A stretch of DNA of 44,627 bases from an uncultured Eubacteriales bacterium (lineage in GTDB: Bacteria > Bacillota > Clostridia > Oscillospirales > Oscillospiraceae): contig URGI01000005.1 in the NCBI GenBank assembly GCA_900547315.1, positions 1-44,627 on the forward strand, in the 5' to 3' direction. The stretch's first letter is position 1. Each line of letters begins with the position of its first letter. A program made the translations under genes and the position numbers. Below, piece after piece: positions 30,924 to 39,468 of the stretch. Below the pieces are notes generated by a model. The model was not told where the DNA came from. It searched no databases and saw nothing but the letters and a program-made list of their open reading frames with translations.

Positions 30924-32321
30924 ATGATGAAAAAACTTATCCTGATCATAATATCCGCGCTGACCGCGCTGACCCTATGCGCCTGCGGACAGAAGGAGAC
31001 CCCCGCGGAACCGACTCCCGTGCCGACGCTGGAGTTTGCCTCCGGCAGCTATCCAGTGGATGCAGAGAGCCTGCGCATAGTCGTGACTGCGGACGAGATG
31101 CCGCGCATGGACGAATTCACTGCGCTCAAGGCCGTGGATTTCACCGGCAGCGACTGCTATGAGGCTATCGGCGAATACATCGCGAGCCACAGCGGCGTAC
31201 GCGTCAGCCTGCGCGGCGAATTCCCGAACGGGGAGAGCTTCTCCCTGCGCAGCACCGAGGCGAAGCTAGCCGGTATCGCGCCGGAGAATATCGACGAGTG
31301 CATGGCGATCCTGCGGCTCATCCCGGGGCTTGAGACGATAGACCTTGGCACCGCGCCGGAAGAGGGCGAGGATGCGTCGGCCGCGCTCGGCTGGGATGAG
31401 GTCGGCGCGTTTCAGGCGGCCTTTCCGGACAAGGCGGTTCGCTACGGCTTCACGCTGTTCGGCAAGCAGCTCACAACGCTCGATGAGCAGATGGTGCTCA
31501 GTCACCGGCGCATGGCCGACGAGGGCGCGGCGGTGCTGGCCGTGCTGCCGTACATGACGCGCTGCACCTTCCTCGACATGGATTCCTGCGGCGTCAGCAA
31601 CACCGCCATGGCCGCGATACGTGACGCGTATCCGGATATCAAGGTCGTCTGGCGTGTCTGGTTCGGCGACGTGTATACCTGCCGCACGGACGTGAAGCGC
31701 CTGCTCGCCTCGTCCGAATCGCACTACATAAACGACGCGACCTCCGACGGCCTGTATTACTGCACGGACGTCGTCTGGCTCGATATCGGGCACAGCAGCC
31801 TTTACGACCTGTCGTTCCTCTACAACATGCCGGACCTCGAGGTCTGCATCGTGGCCTGCGCGCCATGGTCGGACGCGACGCCGATCGGCTCGCTGGAGAA
31901 GCTGGAGTATCTTGAGATACTCAGCACCAACTGCAACGACATTTCGTCCTTTGCAAACCTCAAGAACCTCAAGCATCTCAACATCGGCAACTGCTGGCAG
32001 ATACGCGACATCACGCCGCTATACGGCCTGACCCAGCTTGAGCGGCTGTGGATCGGCTGCGTCACGCCGGTTCCGGCAGAACAGAAAGAGGAGATACGCG
32101 AGAAGCTGCCTGACACCCTCATCAACACGCAGGTCGCCAATCACAAGGAGGGCGGCTGGTGCAAGGATGAAAACGGCTACAACGTGCCGCGCTACGCGCT
32201 GCTGCGTGAGCAGTTCGGCGATTATAAATCATGGGCCTACGCCTACCCGTGGAGCGACATTCTCTACACCAAGAGCATCGATGAACTGACTCCGGAGGAG
32301 ACGCAGCAGATAAAGCCATAA
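30924..32321 (+). CDS. Lipoprotein with leucine-rich repeats, 465 aa
   Basis: A signal peptide with lipobox LCAC anchors the protein at Cys21 (Cys20 if the second ATG is used). The mature protein starts with a proline-rich linker and contains degenerate leucine-rich repeats, clearest at about 280-390 (SLYDLSFLYNMPDLEVCIV, LEYLEILSTNCNDISSFANL and LKHLNIGNCWQIRDITPLYG). GAGG precedes the start; ATG at 30924 and 30927 are both possible. The repeats resemble those of the TPR/LRR membrane protein at 24450, suggesting related binding roles outside the cell. The DUF554 gene follows 17 nt later, so co-transcription is likely. Confidence 0.87.
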   Translation: MMKKLILIIISALTALTLCACGQKETPAEPTPVPTLEFASGSYPVDAESLRIVVTADEMPRMDEFTALKAVDFTGSDCYEAIGEYIASHSGVRVSLRGEFPNGESFSLRSTEAKLAGIAPENIDECMAILRLIPGLETIDLGTAPEEGEDASAALGWDEVGAFQAAFPDKAVRYGFTLFGKQLTTLDEQMVLSHRRMADEGAAVLAVLPYMTRCTFLDMDSCGVSNTAMAAIRDAYPDIKVVWRVWFGDVYTCRTDVKRLLASSESHYINDATSDGLYYCTDVVWLDIGHSSLYDLSFLYNMPDLEVCIVACAPWSDATPIGSLEKLEYLEILSTNCNDISSFANLKNLKHLNIGNCWQIRDITPLYGLTQLERLWIGCVTPVPAEQKEEIREKLPDTLINTQVANHKEGGWCKDENGYNVPRYALLREQFGDYKSWAYAYPWSDILYTKSIDELTPEETQQIKP

Positions 32322-32338
32322 GCTTTTAGAGAGAAAAA

Positions 32339-33064
32339 ATGATCGGACTTGGGACAATTTTGAACAGCGCCGGCATCGTCGCCGGCGGACTGATGGGACA
32401 TTTTATAGGAAAGCGCTTCAAGCCGGAGCAGCAGGATTCCCTGAACAAAGCCTGCGGCGTCAGCGTGATGTTTATCGCGATCGCCGGAGCAATGTCGGGA
32501 ATGCTGCAGATCGAGGGCAATTCGCTCAGCAGCGGAAAGTCGATGCTGGTTGTGCTGTGCCTTGCGATCGGGACGGTCGCGGGCGAGCTTATCGGGATAG
32601 AGCGCGGCTTTGACCGCTTCGGCGAATGGCTCAAGGTCAAGACCGGCAACGGCGGCGACGCGGGCTTCGTCAACGCGTTCGTGACCGCGTCGCTGACCGT
32701 TTCGATCGGCGCGATGGCAATAGTCGGCTCGATACAGGACGGACTGCTGAACGACTACTCGATCCTCGCGGTGAAAGCGGTGATAGACTTCATCATCATC
32801 GCCGTCATGACCTCCGCGATGGGGCGCGGCTGCATATTCTCCGTGATACCGGTGTTCGTGTTCGAGGGCGGCATGACGCTGCTTGCGCGGCTCGTCGCGC
32901 CGATAATGACGGAGACGGCAATATCGTACCTGTCGCTTGTCGGTTCGCTGCTGATATTCTGCGTCGGCGTGAACCTTGTGTGGGGCAAGAAGGTGAGCGT
33001 GGCTAACATGCTGCCGTCCGTGCTGCTGGCGGTGCTGGCGGCGTACCTGCCGTGGAGCTTCTGA
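32339..33064 (+). CDS. DUF554 (YdfK/YqgA-type) membrane protein
   Basis: A 241-aa polytopic protein with about seven helices. It shows the family's start GLGTILNSAGIVAGGLMGHF, the segment GMLQIEGNSLSSGKSMLVVL and VGSIQDGLLNDYSILAVKAV. The function of DUF554 is not established; transport is presumed. It starts 17 nt after the LRR lipoprotein and is followed 33 nt later by a GNAT gene. Confidence 0.9.
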   Translation: MIGLGTILNSAGIVAGGLMGHFIGKRFKPEQQDSLNKACGVSVMFIAIAGAMSGMLQIEGNSLSSGKSMLVVLCLAIGTVAGELIGIERGFDRFGEWLKVKTGNGGDAGFVNAFVTASLTVSIGAMAIVGSIQDGLLNDYSILAVKAVIDFIIIAVMTSAMGRGCIFSVIPVFVFEGGMTLLARLVAPIMTETAISYLSLVGSLLIFCVGVNLVWGKKVSVANMLPSVLLAVLAAYLPWSF

Positions 33065-33097
33065 CGCGGCGGAGCTTTGATTTCGGGAGATGATACC

Positions 33098-33580
33098 ATG
33101 CCGAGTTATAGAAAAATAGAGCCTGCCGACGATACGCGTGTCGCGGAGATAGTCCGGGCGAATCTGAAGCATTTCCATCTGGACATCCCCGGAACGGCGT
33201 ATTTTGACCCGGAGCTTGAGCATCTGAGCGCGTTTTATGACGCCGAGCCGTCGAAGCGCCGATACTTCGTCGCGCTCGACGATGCCGGGCAGGTCGTCGG
33301 CGGCGCGGGCATCGCGGAGTTCGAGGGCATCGAGGACTGCGCGGAGCTTCAGAAGCTGTATCTGGACGATTCCGCGAAGGGCAAGGGCTGCGGAAAAGAG
33401 CTGATGCGCATCACGGAGGAGTGGGCGCGCTCGGCGGGGTATAAGAAGCTGTACCTCGAAACGCATTCGCGGCTCACCGCGGCCGTGGAGCTGTATGAGA
33501 AGCTGGGCTTCCGGCGGATAGAGAAGCCCAGCCAGACGAATCACGGCACGATGGATCTGTTTTATATAAAGCGTCTGTGA
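33098..33580 (+). CDS. GNAT-family N-acetyltransferase
   Basis: A 160-aa acetyl-CoA-dependent acetyltransferase. The acetyl-CoA-binding motif A is LQKLYLDDSAKGKGCGKELM (about 86-105), followed by GYKKLYLETHSRLTAAVELY and a GFRRIEKP strand, the full GNAT core. I prefer the ATG at 33098, after GGGAGA; an earlier in-frame start at 33077 would overlap that site. The substrate cannot be predicted. It is the last intact gene before two decayed genes. Confidence 0.93.
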   Translation: MPSYRKIEPADDTRVAEIVRANLKHFHLDIPGTAYFDPELEHLSAFYDAEPSKRRYFVALDDAGQVVGGAGIAEFEGIEDCAELQKLYLDDSAKGKGCGKELMRITEEWARSAGYKKLYLETHSRLTAAVELYEKLGFRRIEKPSQTNHGTMDLFYIKRL

Positions 33581-33598
33581 CGCGGAGGAAGAACGGAT

Positions 33599-33817
33599 GT
33601 GGAGATGAAAAAGCTGGAGCAGAGCTTTTCCGTGTGTCAGGTCGAGGATTATTCGCTCGTGAACCTTGACGCCGAGTACTGCTTCATTGGAAAGACCGAC
33701 TAGGAAACGTCGCTCGTCTGCGCGGCGGGGAACAGCGGGCTCAACTGCCTGTATTTCTATCCGAAAGAGTATATTGAAAAGGCCGAGCGGCGCGGCCTGC
33801 GGACAAGGATGCCGTGA
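33599..33817 (+). pseudogene. Broken ACT-domain-like gene (amber codon, then fusion remnant)
   Basis: The first 35 codons encode an ACT-like start, MKKLEQSFSVCQVEDYSLVN followed by LDAEYCFIGKTD. An in-frame TAG (33701-33703) stands where a Glu codon is expected, and the same frame continues with ETSLVC. After that the sequence no longer looks like an ACT protein but like the tail of another one (CLYFYPKEYIEKAERRGLRT), ending in a TGA that overlaps the next start (TGATG). A point mutation plus a deletion joining two genes explains this. An assembly error is the alternative. Confidence 0.6.
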
Positions 33818-34148
33818 TGAAGAAGGGAAAGCGCTTCATGCTGCCGTTCTGCGCCGTCATGTTTGCCGTGCTGATAGTGATCATCTCCGTCTGGAACGGG
33901 GTCACGATTTCAGGACGGCGTATATCCAGTCCTGCGTCTTCCTCATTGTTACGAACTGGTTTGACGGCATCGTCGTTGACCGGCTGTGGGTAGGCCGCGG
34001 CAAGCTTTGGGTTATCAAGGGCATGGAGGGTGTGCCGTATGTCAAGACGTGGAAGCTCGTGCTCACGAAGCGCGCCATCGCTACGGTGCTGTACCTCATC
34101 ATCGCGCTCGCGGCAGCCGGTATCGTTGTGCTGCTCGGCAAACTCTGA
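33817..34148 (+). pseudogene. Frameshifted small membrane protein gene
   Basis: From ATG 33817 the frame encodes a good membrane helix (MLPFCAVMFAVLIVIISVWN), then loses sense near 33901. The continuing homologous frame, shifted, runs to 34148: TAYIQSCVFLIVTNWFDGIV, then LWVGRGKLWVIKGMEG and a last helix AIATVLYLIIALAAAGIVVL. The join lies near 33895-33910. One small indel or deletion would produce this. An overlapping frame from 33666 is open but its first 80 codons are not plausible protein. Confidence 0.6.
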
Positions 34149-34155
34149 AAGCATA

Positions 34156-34199
34156 AAAAATCTCCGTCCGTTGGTCTGTGACCCACGGACGGAGATTTT
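34156..34199 (+). terminator. Terminator after the frameshifted gene
   Basis: AAAATCTCCGTCCGTTGGTC pairs with the inverse GACCCACGGACGGAGATTTT with one mismatch and a short loop; TTTTTG follows. Confidence 0.8.
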
Positions 34200-34253
34200 T
34201 GACGCCCCTACTAGGAGAGCTGTCGGCCAGTGGCCGGCTGAGGGGTTGCCAGA
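34200..34253 (+). repeat. Dispersed hairpin repeat, locus B
   Basis: CGCCCCTACTAGGAGAGCTG leads into GTCGGCCAGTGGCCGGCTGA and ends GGGGTTGCCAGAG. The order of modules and the end sequence match unit 4 of locus A (16912-16970) and the end of locus C (41690-41733). Confidence 0.75.
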
Positions 34254-34302
34254 GTATAAAGAAAGAGCAATAAATATCGCCACGCGTCTCGCGGGGCATA
34301 AA

Positions 34303-34329
34303 AACCCCTCGCCGACCGGCGAGGGGTTA
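34303..34329 (-). terminator. Terminator after metG
   Basis: AACCCCTCGCCG and CGGCGAGGGGTT form a GC-rich stem a few bases beyond the metG stop; TTTT follows on the minus strand. Confidence 0.8.
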
Positions 34330-34336
34330 TGTCATA

Positions 34337-36289
34337 TCAGCAGAGCTGGCTGCCGGCGGGGACGGAGTCGTCCAGTATCACGAGATGCAGCTCCTCTTTG
34401 CCCTCGACCTCGCGGACGGCAGAGAGCAGCATGCCGTTGGACATCTGCCCCATCATCTTACGCGGGGGGAGATTGAGAATGGCGACGACGGTCTTGCCGA
34501 CGAGCGTTTCCGGCTCATAGAACTTGTGGATGCCGGAGAGGATCTGGCGCGGAGTGCCGCTGCCGTCATCCAGCGTGAACTTCAGCAGCTTGTCGGACTT
34601 CTTGACGGCCTCGCAGGCGAGAACCTTGCACACGCGCATATCGCACTTTGCAAACTCATCGATCGTCACGTCGGGCAGAACGGGCGGGCACTTGACCTCG
34701 GGCTGTTTCTTCTCGGCGTGCAGCTTTTCAAGCTCCTCGAGCGCCTTGGCCATGTCGATGCGCGGGAACAGCGTCTCGCCCTTGTGGACGGAGACGGTCG
34801 CGGGCAGGGCACCGTATACGCAGACGTTCTCCCACGCGGTGCTGTTCTCGTCCGCGCCGATCTGCGCGAAGGCTTTTTCGCAGCTTGCGGGGATGAAGGG
34901 CTTGAGCATGATGAGCGACACGCGCAGCGCCTCGAGCAGGTTATACATGACGGTCGCAAGTCTTGCGCGCTTGCTCTCGTCGCGGGCGAGCACCCAGGGA
35001 GTGCTCTCGTCGATGTACTTGTTCGCGCGCTGGATGAGCTTGAACGCCTCTTCAAGCGCGAGGTGGAGCTGGAACGCGTCCATCTGTGCGGCGTATTTCG
35101 TGCCGGTGGTCTTTATCATGGAGACGAGCTCGTCGTCAAGCGCATCGGCCTCGCGCTCTGCGGGCAGAGTGCCGCCGAAGTACTTCTCGACCATGGCGGT
35201 GGTGCGGGAGACGAGGTTGCCGAGGTCGTTTGCAAGGTCGGTGTTGATGGTGCTGATGAGCAGCTCGTTGGAGAAGTTGCCGTCGGAGCCGAAGGGGAAG
35301 GTGCGCAGCAGGAAGAAGCGCAGCGCGTCCACGCCGAACATATCCGCCAGCAGGTAGGGGTCAACGACGTTGCCCTTGGATTTGGACATCTTGCCGCCGT
35401 CGATAACGAGCCAGCCGTGGCCGTATACCTTCTTCGGCAGCGGCATCTCCATGCTCATGAGCATGGCAGGCCAGATTATCGAGTGGAAGCGGACTATCTC
35501 CTTGCCGACGATGTGCACGTCGGCAGGCCAGTACTTGTCGTAATCGTTGTACTTATCGTTCATGAAGCCGAGCGCGGTGCAGTAGTTGAACAGCGCGTCG
35601 ACCCAGACGTATACGACGTGGCCCGGGTCAAAGTCCACGGGGATACCCCATGTGAAGCTGGTGCGGGAGACGCAGAGGTCTTCAAGGCCGGGCTTGATGA
35701 AGTTGTTAATCATCTCGTTGACGCGGGACGCAGGCTCAAGGAAAGTGCCGCTCTCGAGCAGCTCCTCCACGGGCTTTGCGTACTTGGAGAGGCGGAAGAA
35801 GTAGGCTTCCTCCTCGGCGTCGTGCACCTCGCGGCCGCAGTCGGGGCATTTGCCGTCGACAAGCTGGCTCTCGGTCCAGAAGCTCTCACAGGGGGTGCAG
35901 TATTTGCCCTTGTAGGATCCTTTGTAGATGTCGCCCTTGTCGTACATCTTCTTGAAGATGCGCTGCACGGCCTCGACATGATAGTCGTCGGTGGTGCGGA
36001 TGAAGCGGTCGTTTGAGATGTTCATCAGCTTCCAAAGGTCGAGGATGCCGCCCTCGCCGGTGACGATCTTGTCCACGAACTGCTGCGGGGTGACGCCTGC
36101 GGCCTTGGCCTTCTCTTCGATCTTCTGGCCGTGCTCGTCGGTACCGGTGAGGAACATCACGTCATAACCGCACATGCGCTTGTAGCGCGCGATGGCGTCG
36201 GTCGCCACGGTGCAGTAGGTGTGGCCTATGTGCAGCTTGTCGGAGGGGTAATAGATCGGTGTTGTGATATAAAATGTTTCCTTTTTCAT
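34337..36289 (-). CDS. metG: Methionyl-tRNA synthetase
   Basis: Charges tRNA-Met. The 650-aa protein has the class I signatures HIGH (in KLHIGHTYC, about 20) and KMSKS (in GGKMSKSKGN, about 298). The zinc-binding insert has two cysteine pairs (CTPCESF and KCPDCGR). A C-terminal tRNA-binding EMAP-like domain (about 545-650, FAKCDMRVCKVLACEAVKKS) is fused as in many Firmicutes. GGAGAG precedes the ATG. It is the last gene of the leftward htpG-hemW-vanW-metG run, 35 nt after vanW, so no room for a T-box leader exists. Confidence 0.97.
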   Translation of the reverse strand: MKKETFYITTPIYYPSDKLHIGHTYCTVATDAIARYKRMCGYDVMFLTGTDEHGQKIEEKAKAAGVTPQQFVDKIVTGEGGILDLWKLMNISNDRFIRTTDDYHVEAVQRIFKKMYDKGDIYKGSYKGKYCTPCESFWTESQLVDGKCPDCGREVHDAEEEAYFFRLSKYAKPVEELLESGTFLEPASRVNEMINNFIKPGLEDLCVSRTSFTWGIPVDFDPGHVVYVWVDALFNYCTALGFMNDKYNDYDKYWPADVHIVGKEIVRFHSIIWPAMLMSMEMPLPKKVYGHGWLVIDGGKMSKSKGNVVDPYLLADMFGVDALRFFLLRTFPFGSDGNFSNELLISTINTDLANDLGNLVSRTTAMVEKYFGGTLPAEREADALDDELVSMIKTTGTKYAAQMDAFQLHLALEEAFKLIQRANKYIDESTPWVLARDESKRARLATVMYNLLEALRVSLIMLKPFIPASCEKAFAQIGADENSTAWENVCVYGALPATVSVHKGETLFPRIDMAKALEELEKLHAEKKQPEVKCPPVLPDVTIDEFAKCDMRVCKVLACEAVKKSDKLLKFTLDDGSGTPRQILSGIHKFYEPETLVGKTVVAILNLPPRKMMGQMSNGMLLSAVREVEGKEELHLVILDDSVPAGSQLC

Positions 36290-36324
36290 GGCTCTTCTCT
36301 CCTGTATTTATATGACGTGTATTC

Positions 36325-38139
36325 TCAGCCGTTGCCGTTGCCCTCGACGATTATTATCGTCGGGTCTGGCGAAGGCTCGGTCGGCTTGGGAGGCTCGGTG
36401 GAAGGCTCGGTGCTCGGATCGGTCGAGCCGGAGTCGGACGGGCTGGGGGATTCGCTGGAATCGGGCCACTTGATCTCGTTCTCGTGCAGATCGTAGCTGC
36501 TGGAGGCCTCGAACACGCGGTCGATGAGATTGCCGTCCTTGTCGTAGATATTGCGGTAGGAGACGGCGCTGTAGCCGATGACGACGTCGGGATAGGTCGA
36601 GTCGTAGCGGTAGCCGTAGCCGGAGGTCAGCTCAACGTAGCTGCCGTCAACGTCGGTGCCCCAGATCTCAACGGTGATGGAGTTGTCGGAATCGTTGCAG
36701 TAGGCGACGATCTTGACGGGGTAGTCGCGGTCGTTGCGGAACTTGTAGTCCGGCCCCGGCCAGCTGACCGTAGCGTCAAGGCCGTAGGGCAGGTAGTTGA
36801 CGACGAACATATGGCAGGTGCGCTCAACTGTCGTCATCTGGGCGAGCATCGCCGCGCAGTATATCGTGGAGGATACCTGGCAGATGCCGCCGCCGACCTC
36901 CTGCACGACCTTACCGTCGGTATATGCGGCCGCAGCCTTGAATCCGGCCTCGGTGGTGCGCTGGCCGATGGTGCCGTTGAAGGAGAACTCCTCGCCGGGG
37001 TTGAGCACAAGGCCGTTGAGCTTCGCGGCGCAGAGCTTGATATTGTTGATGCGCGCGTCGGAGCTGTAGGTGTAGAGCGTGGTCTGCGAGCCGAGCTTAT
37101 CGCGGAACAGCGAAGCGACGAGCTGCTCCTCGGTCATCTCCGGCATGTCTATCTTGACGGGGATGCGGACTTCCTCCAGCAGCCCCGCGGCGTTCCAGAT
37201 CTTCTCGGCCTCGGAGGCGTCAAACGCGAAGCCCTTGACGTCGGGGACGATCTCACCGGTCTCCTTGTCATAGTAGGCGTCCTGCGGCTCGCGCATGAGC
37301 TCGGTGTGCAGCGCCTCAAAGTCGGGCGCCTTGACGTCCTGCGCGGGAAGCGTGTAGCTCACGCTGCTCTCCAGAGCCTTGAGTCCCTCGACGGCCTTGT
37401 TGTACACGGCCTCCGCGTCGAGCGTTATCTGACCCGCGCCCTTGATGTACACCATCTCGGAGGCGGCCTCGTCAACGGTGTAGCTGCCGTCGCCGATGTG
37501 CTTGTCAAAACGCTCCAGCGCGCGGGTGACGAGCGTCATGATATAGTCGCGGTTGAGCGACTTGTCGCCCTCGGTGATATCCACGGGCGTAATAAGGCTG
37601 GAGATATAGGTTCTGAGGTTGTCGAACTTGTTGCTGCCGTGGCCGTAGCGGTATGCCGCGGCGGCGGCACTCTCAGCGGTCAGTACCGCGCCGGAGCGGA
37701 TATAGTCGATGCGGAAGCTCTGCCCGGCGGGGAGCTGGACGGTCATCGTTCCGCTGACGGACTTGTCCCACTGCTGCCCCTTCAGAAGCTCAAGCGTCTC
37801 CTTCTCGGTCAGCCCGCCGACGTTCGTGCTGCCGACGTAGACGCCCGGCAGGTTCGTATCGCTGGCGGTGACGGAATTTGCCCACAGGATAAGCCCGACG
37901 GCGATGGCCGCGAGCAGAACGGAGATGACCACAAGGGTGATGATAAGCCCCTTGTGCGACTTCTTCGGCTTGCGCGGACGCTGCGGCTTTTCGGCCTTAG
38001 CGTCGGTTTCCGCGGGCTTTGCCGCGGCTCTCTTCTTGGGAGCGGCGGGCGCGCCGTCATGGCGGGAGCGGGCGGCGCGGCTTGGCGCCTTCGGCGCCGG
38101 CTCCGGCTTTTTCAAGTGCTTTCTGCTGTTTTCGTTCAA
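36325..38139 (-). CDS. VanW-family wall-associated protein
   Basis: A 604-aa membrane-anchored protein: a basic, proline/alanine-rich cytosolic tail (1-64), one helix (about 65-88), an extracytoplasmic region with a peptidoglycan-binding-4-like domain, and a VanW domain (about 350-490). The VanW domain is clear from LNPGEEFSFNGTIGQRTTEA and QEVGGGICQVSSTIYCAAML. A G5-like segment and a Ser/Pro/Thr-rich tail follow. VanW proteins occur in glycopeptide-resistance clusters and generally in Gram-positives; their activity is not settled. The start codon is TTG at 38139, with GAGGG 8 nt upstream, 13 nt after the hemW stop. No vanHAX genes are present, so resistance is not implied. Confidence 0.9.
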   Translation of the reverse strand: MNENSRKHLKKPEPAPKAPSRAARSRHDGAPAAPKKRAAAKPAETDAKAEKPQRPRKPKKSHKGLIITLVVISVLLAAIAVGLILWANSVTASDTNLPGVYVGSTNVGGLTEKETLELLKGQQWDKSVSGTMTVQLPAGQSFRIDYIRSGAVLTAESAAAAAYRYGHGSNKFDNLRTYISSLITPVDITEGDKSLNRDYIMTLVTRALERFDKHIGDGSYTVDEAASEMVYIKGAGQITLDAEAVYNKAVEGLKALESSVSYTLPAQDVKAPDFEALHTELMREPQDAYYDKETGEIVPDVKGFAFDASEAEKIWNAAGLLEEVRIPVKIDMPEMTEEQLVASLFRDKLGSQTTLYTYSSDARINNIKLCAAKLNGLVLNPGEEFSFNGTIGQRTTEAGFKAAAAYTDGKVVQEVGGGICQVSSTIYCAAMLAQMTTVERTCHMFVVNYLPYGLDATVSWPGPDYKFRNDRDYPVKIVAYCNDSDNSITVEIWGTDVDGSYVELTSGYGYRYDSTYPDVVIGYSAVSYRNIYDKDGNLIDRVFEASSSYDLHENEIKWPDSSESPSPSDSGSTDPSTEPSTEPPKPTEPSPDPTIIIVEGNGNG

Positions 38140-38152
38140 TGTTCTGCCCTCA

Positions 38153-39418
38153 TCAATTCTTCTCTGTATGCTGGTTGTAAAGCTCTGTGAACAGCTCTTC
38201 TTCGCTCTTCGGGATGTTTATCTTCTTCTCGGCCTCGAACACCTCGCTCAGCCAAGGGGTGCCCTCAATCCTGCCGCCGGCCTGAGCCTCGAGCAGGATG
38301 CCGATAAGCGTGTTGGATATGAGGTAGCCAGGCACGGTGAAGTGCCAGCGGTCGCCGGCCTTTTCCGCCCAGCCCTTCTCCGCGAAGGCCTGAAGCGTCT
38401 GGCCGATGGGCTTCCAGTTGTACTGGCAGCGGATGCGGTAGTCGCGCTCGGATATGCCGTGCGCGGTGCGCATGCCGAGCATGATGTACTCGACCGCGCG
38501 CTCGAGCGGCTCTATGGTCTCGTACTCGTCCACGATGCTCACCCCGCGGCCGACTCCGGCGATGTACTGCTTGAGATCACGCACATAGCTGTACCGCAGG
38601 TTGCCGACGCAGGAGTGCGCGCCGGGGCCGAAGCCCATATAATCCTCCAATGTCCAGTATTTCATATTATGTCGGGACTCATACCCAGGCGCGCAGAAAT
38701 TCGAGATCTCGTACTGCTTGTAGCCGTAGCGCTCCAGCAGCTCCGCGGCGTAGCAGTACATGTCGGCCTGCTCGTCGTCATCGGGGAGGATGGGCGAACC
38801 GTAATAGTCCTCGTACATCTTCGTCCCCGGCTCGAGCTTCAGCCCGTAGCAGGAAAGATGCTCGGGGTGCAGCTCGATGACCTTGGCGAGCGTCTGCGCC
38901 CAGTCGGACTTCATCTGGCTCGGCAGACCGTATATAAGGTCGAGACTCACGTTGTCGAAGCCGGCCTTGCGGGCGTTGGCGACAGCGGTCTGCGCCTGCT
39001 GGAAATTGTGCCTGCGGCCGATGAGCTTCAGAAGATTGTTGTCCGAAGCCTGAACGCCGATGGACAGGCGGTTGACGCCCTCCTCGCGCAGGAGCTTCAG
39101 AGCGTTGAGGCTGATGCTGTCCGGGTTGACCTCGATAGTGACCTCCGCGTCAAGCCTGACGTTGCCGTTGAGCTTGAGGGCGTTGAATATCTCTATGATG
39201 CGGTCCGCGCCGTAGAAGCTGGGCGTGCCGCCGCCGAAATATATGGAATCGACCTCGTAGTTCTTTATCGACTTCGCCGACTCGTCAAGATGCGCGAGCA
39301 GCGCCTTGTGGTACTCCGGCATCAGATGCTCGCAGCCCGCGAGCGAATAGAAGTCGCAGTAGCTGCATTTGCTGGCGCAGAAGGGTATGTGTATATATAT
39401 TCCCAGACGTTTAGCCAT
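38153..39418 (-). CDS. hemW: Radical SAM heme chaperone HemW
   Basis: A 421-aa protein of the coproporphyrinogen-dehydrogenase-like group. The radical SAM cluster motif is CASKCSYCDF (about 14-23), with FGGGTPS and SIGVQASDNNLL following, and the C-terminal HemN domain. HemW rather than HemN is indicated by the CxxxCxxCDF form lacking the extra cysteine of HemN; HemW binds heme for delivery to proteins. CGGAG precedes the ATG. It follows htpG by about 50 nt and precedes vanW by 13 nt. Confidence 0.93.
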   Translation of the reverse strand: MAKRLGIYIHIPFCASKCSYCDFYSLAGCEHLMPEYHKALLAHLDESAKSIKNYEVDSIYFGGGTPSFYGADRIIEIFNALKLNGNVRLDAEVTIEVNPDSISLNALKLLREEGVNRLSIGVQASDNNLLKLIGRRHNFQQAQTAVANARKAGFDNVSLDLIYGLPSQMKSDWAQTLAKVIELHPEHLSCYGLKLEPGTKMYEDYYGSPILPDDDEQADMYCYAAELLERYGYKQYEISNFCAPGYESRHNMKYWTLEDYMGFGPGAHSCVGNLRYSYVRDLKQYIAGVGRGVSIVDEYETIEPLERAVEYIMLGMRTAHGISERDYRIRCQYNWKPIGQTLQAFAEKGWAEKAGDRWHFTVPGYLISNTLIGILLEAQAGGRIEGTPWLSEVFEAEKKINIPKSEEELFTELYNQHTEKN

Positions 39419-39468
39419 GGTCAGTCTCCGTGATGATTATTTGTAGCGGGGATATGCTCCCACCGGCA

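Noticed and set aside
33666..34148. A single 160-codon gene in this interval
   Set aside because: Only the last 80 codons look like protein; the first half is the wrong frame of the ACT remnant and of the membrane gene start, so I describe two broken genes instead.
34385..36016. A 543-codon plus-strand frame antisense to metG
   Set aside because: Shadow of metG without motifs or ribosome binding site.
36325..38139. Vancomycin-resistance cluster
   Set aside because: Only a VanW-family gene is present, a type common in susceptible Gram-positives; no vanR/S/H/A/X-type genes are nearby.
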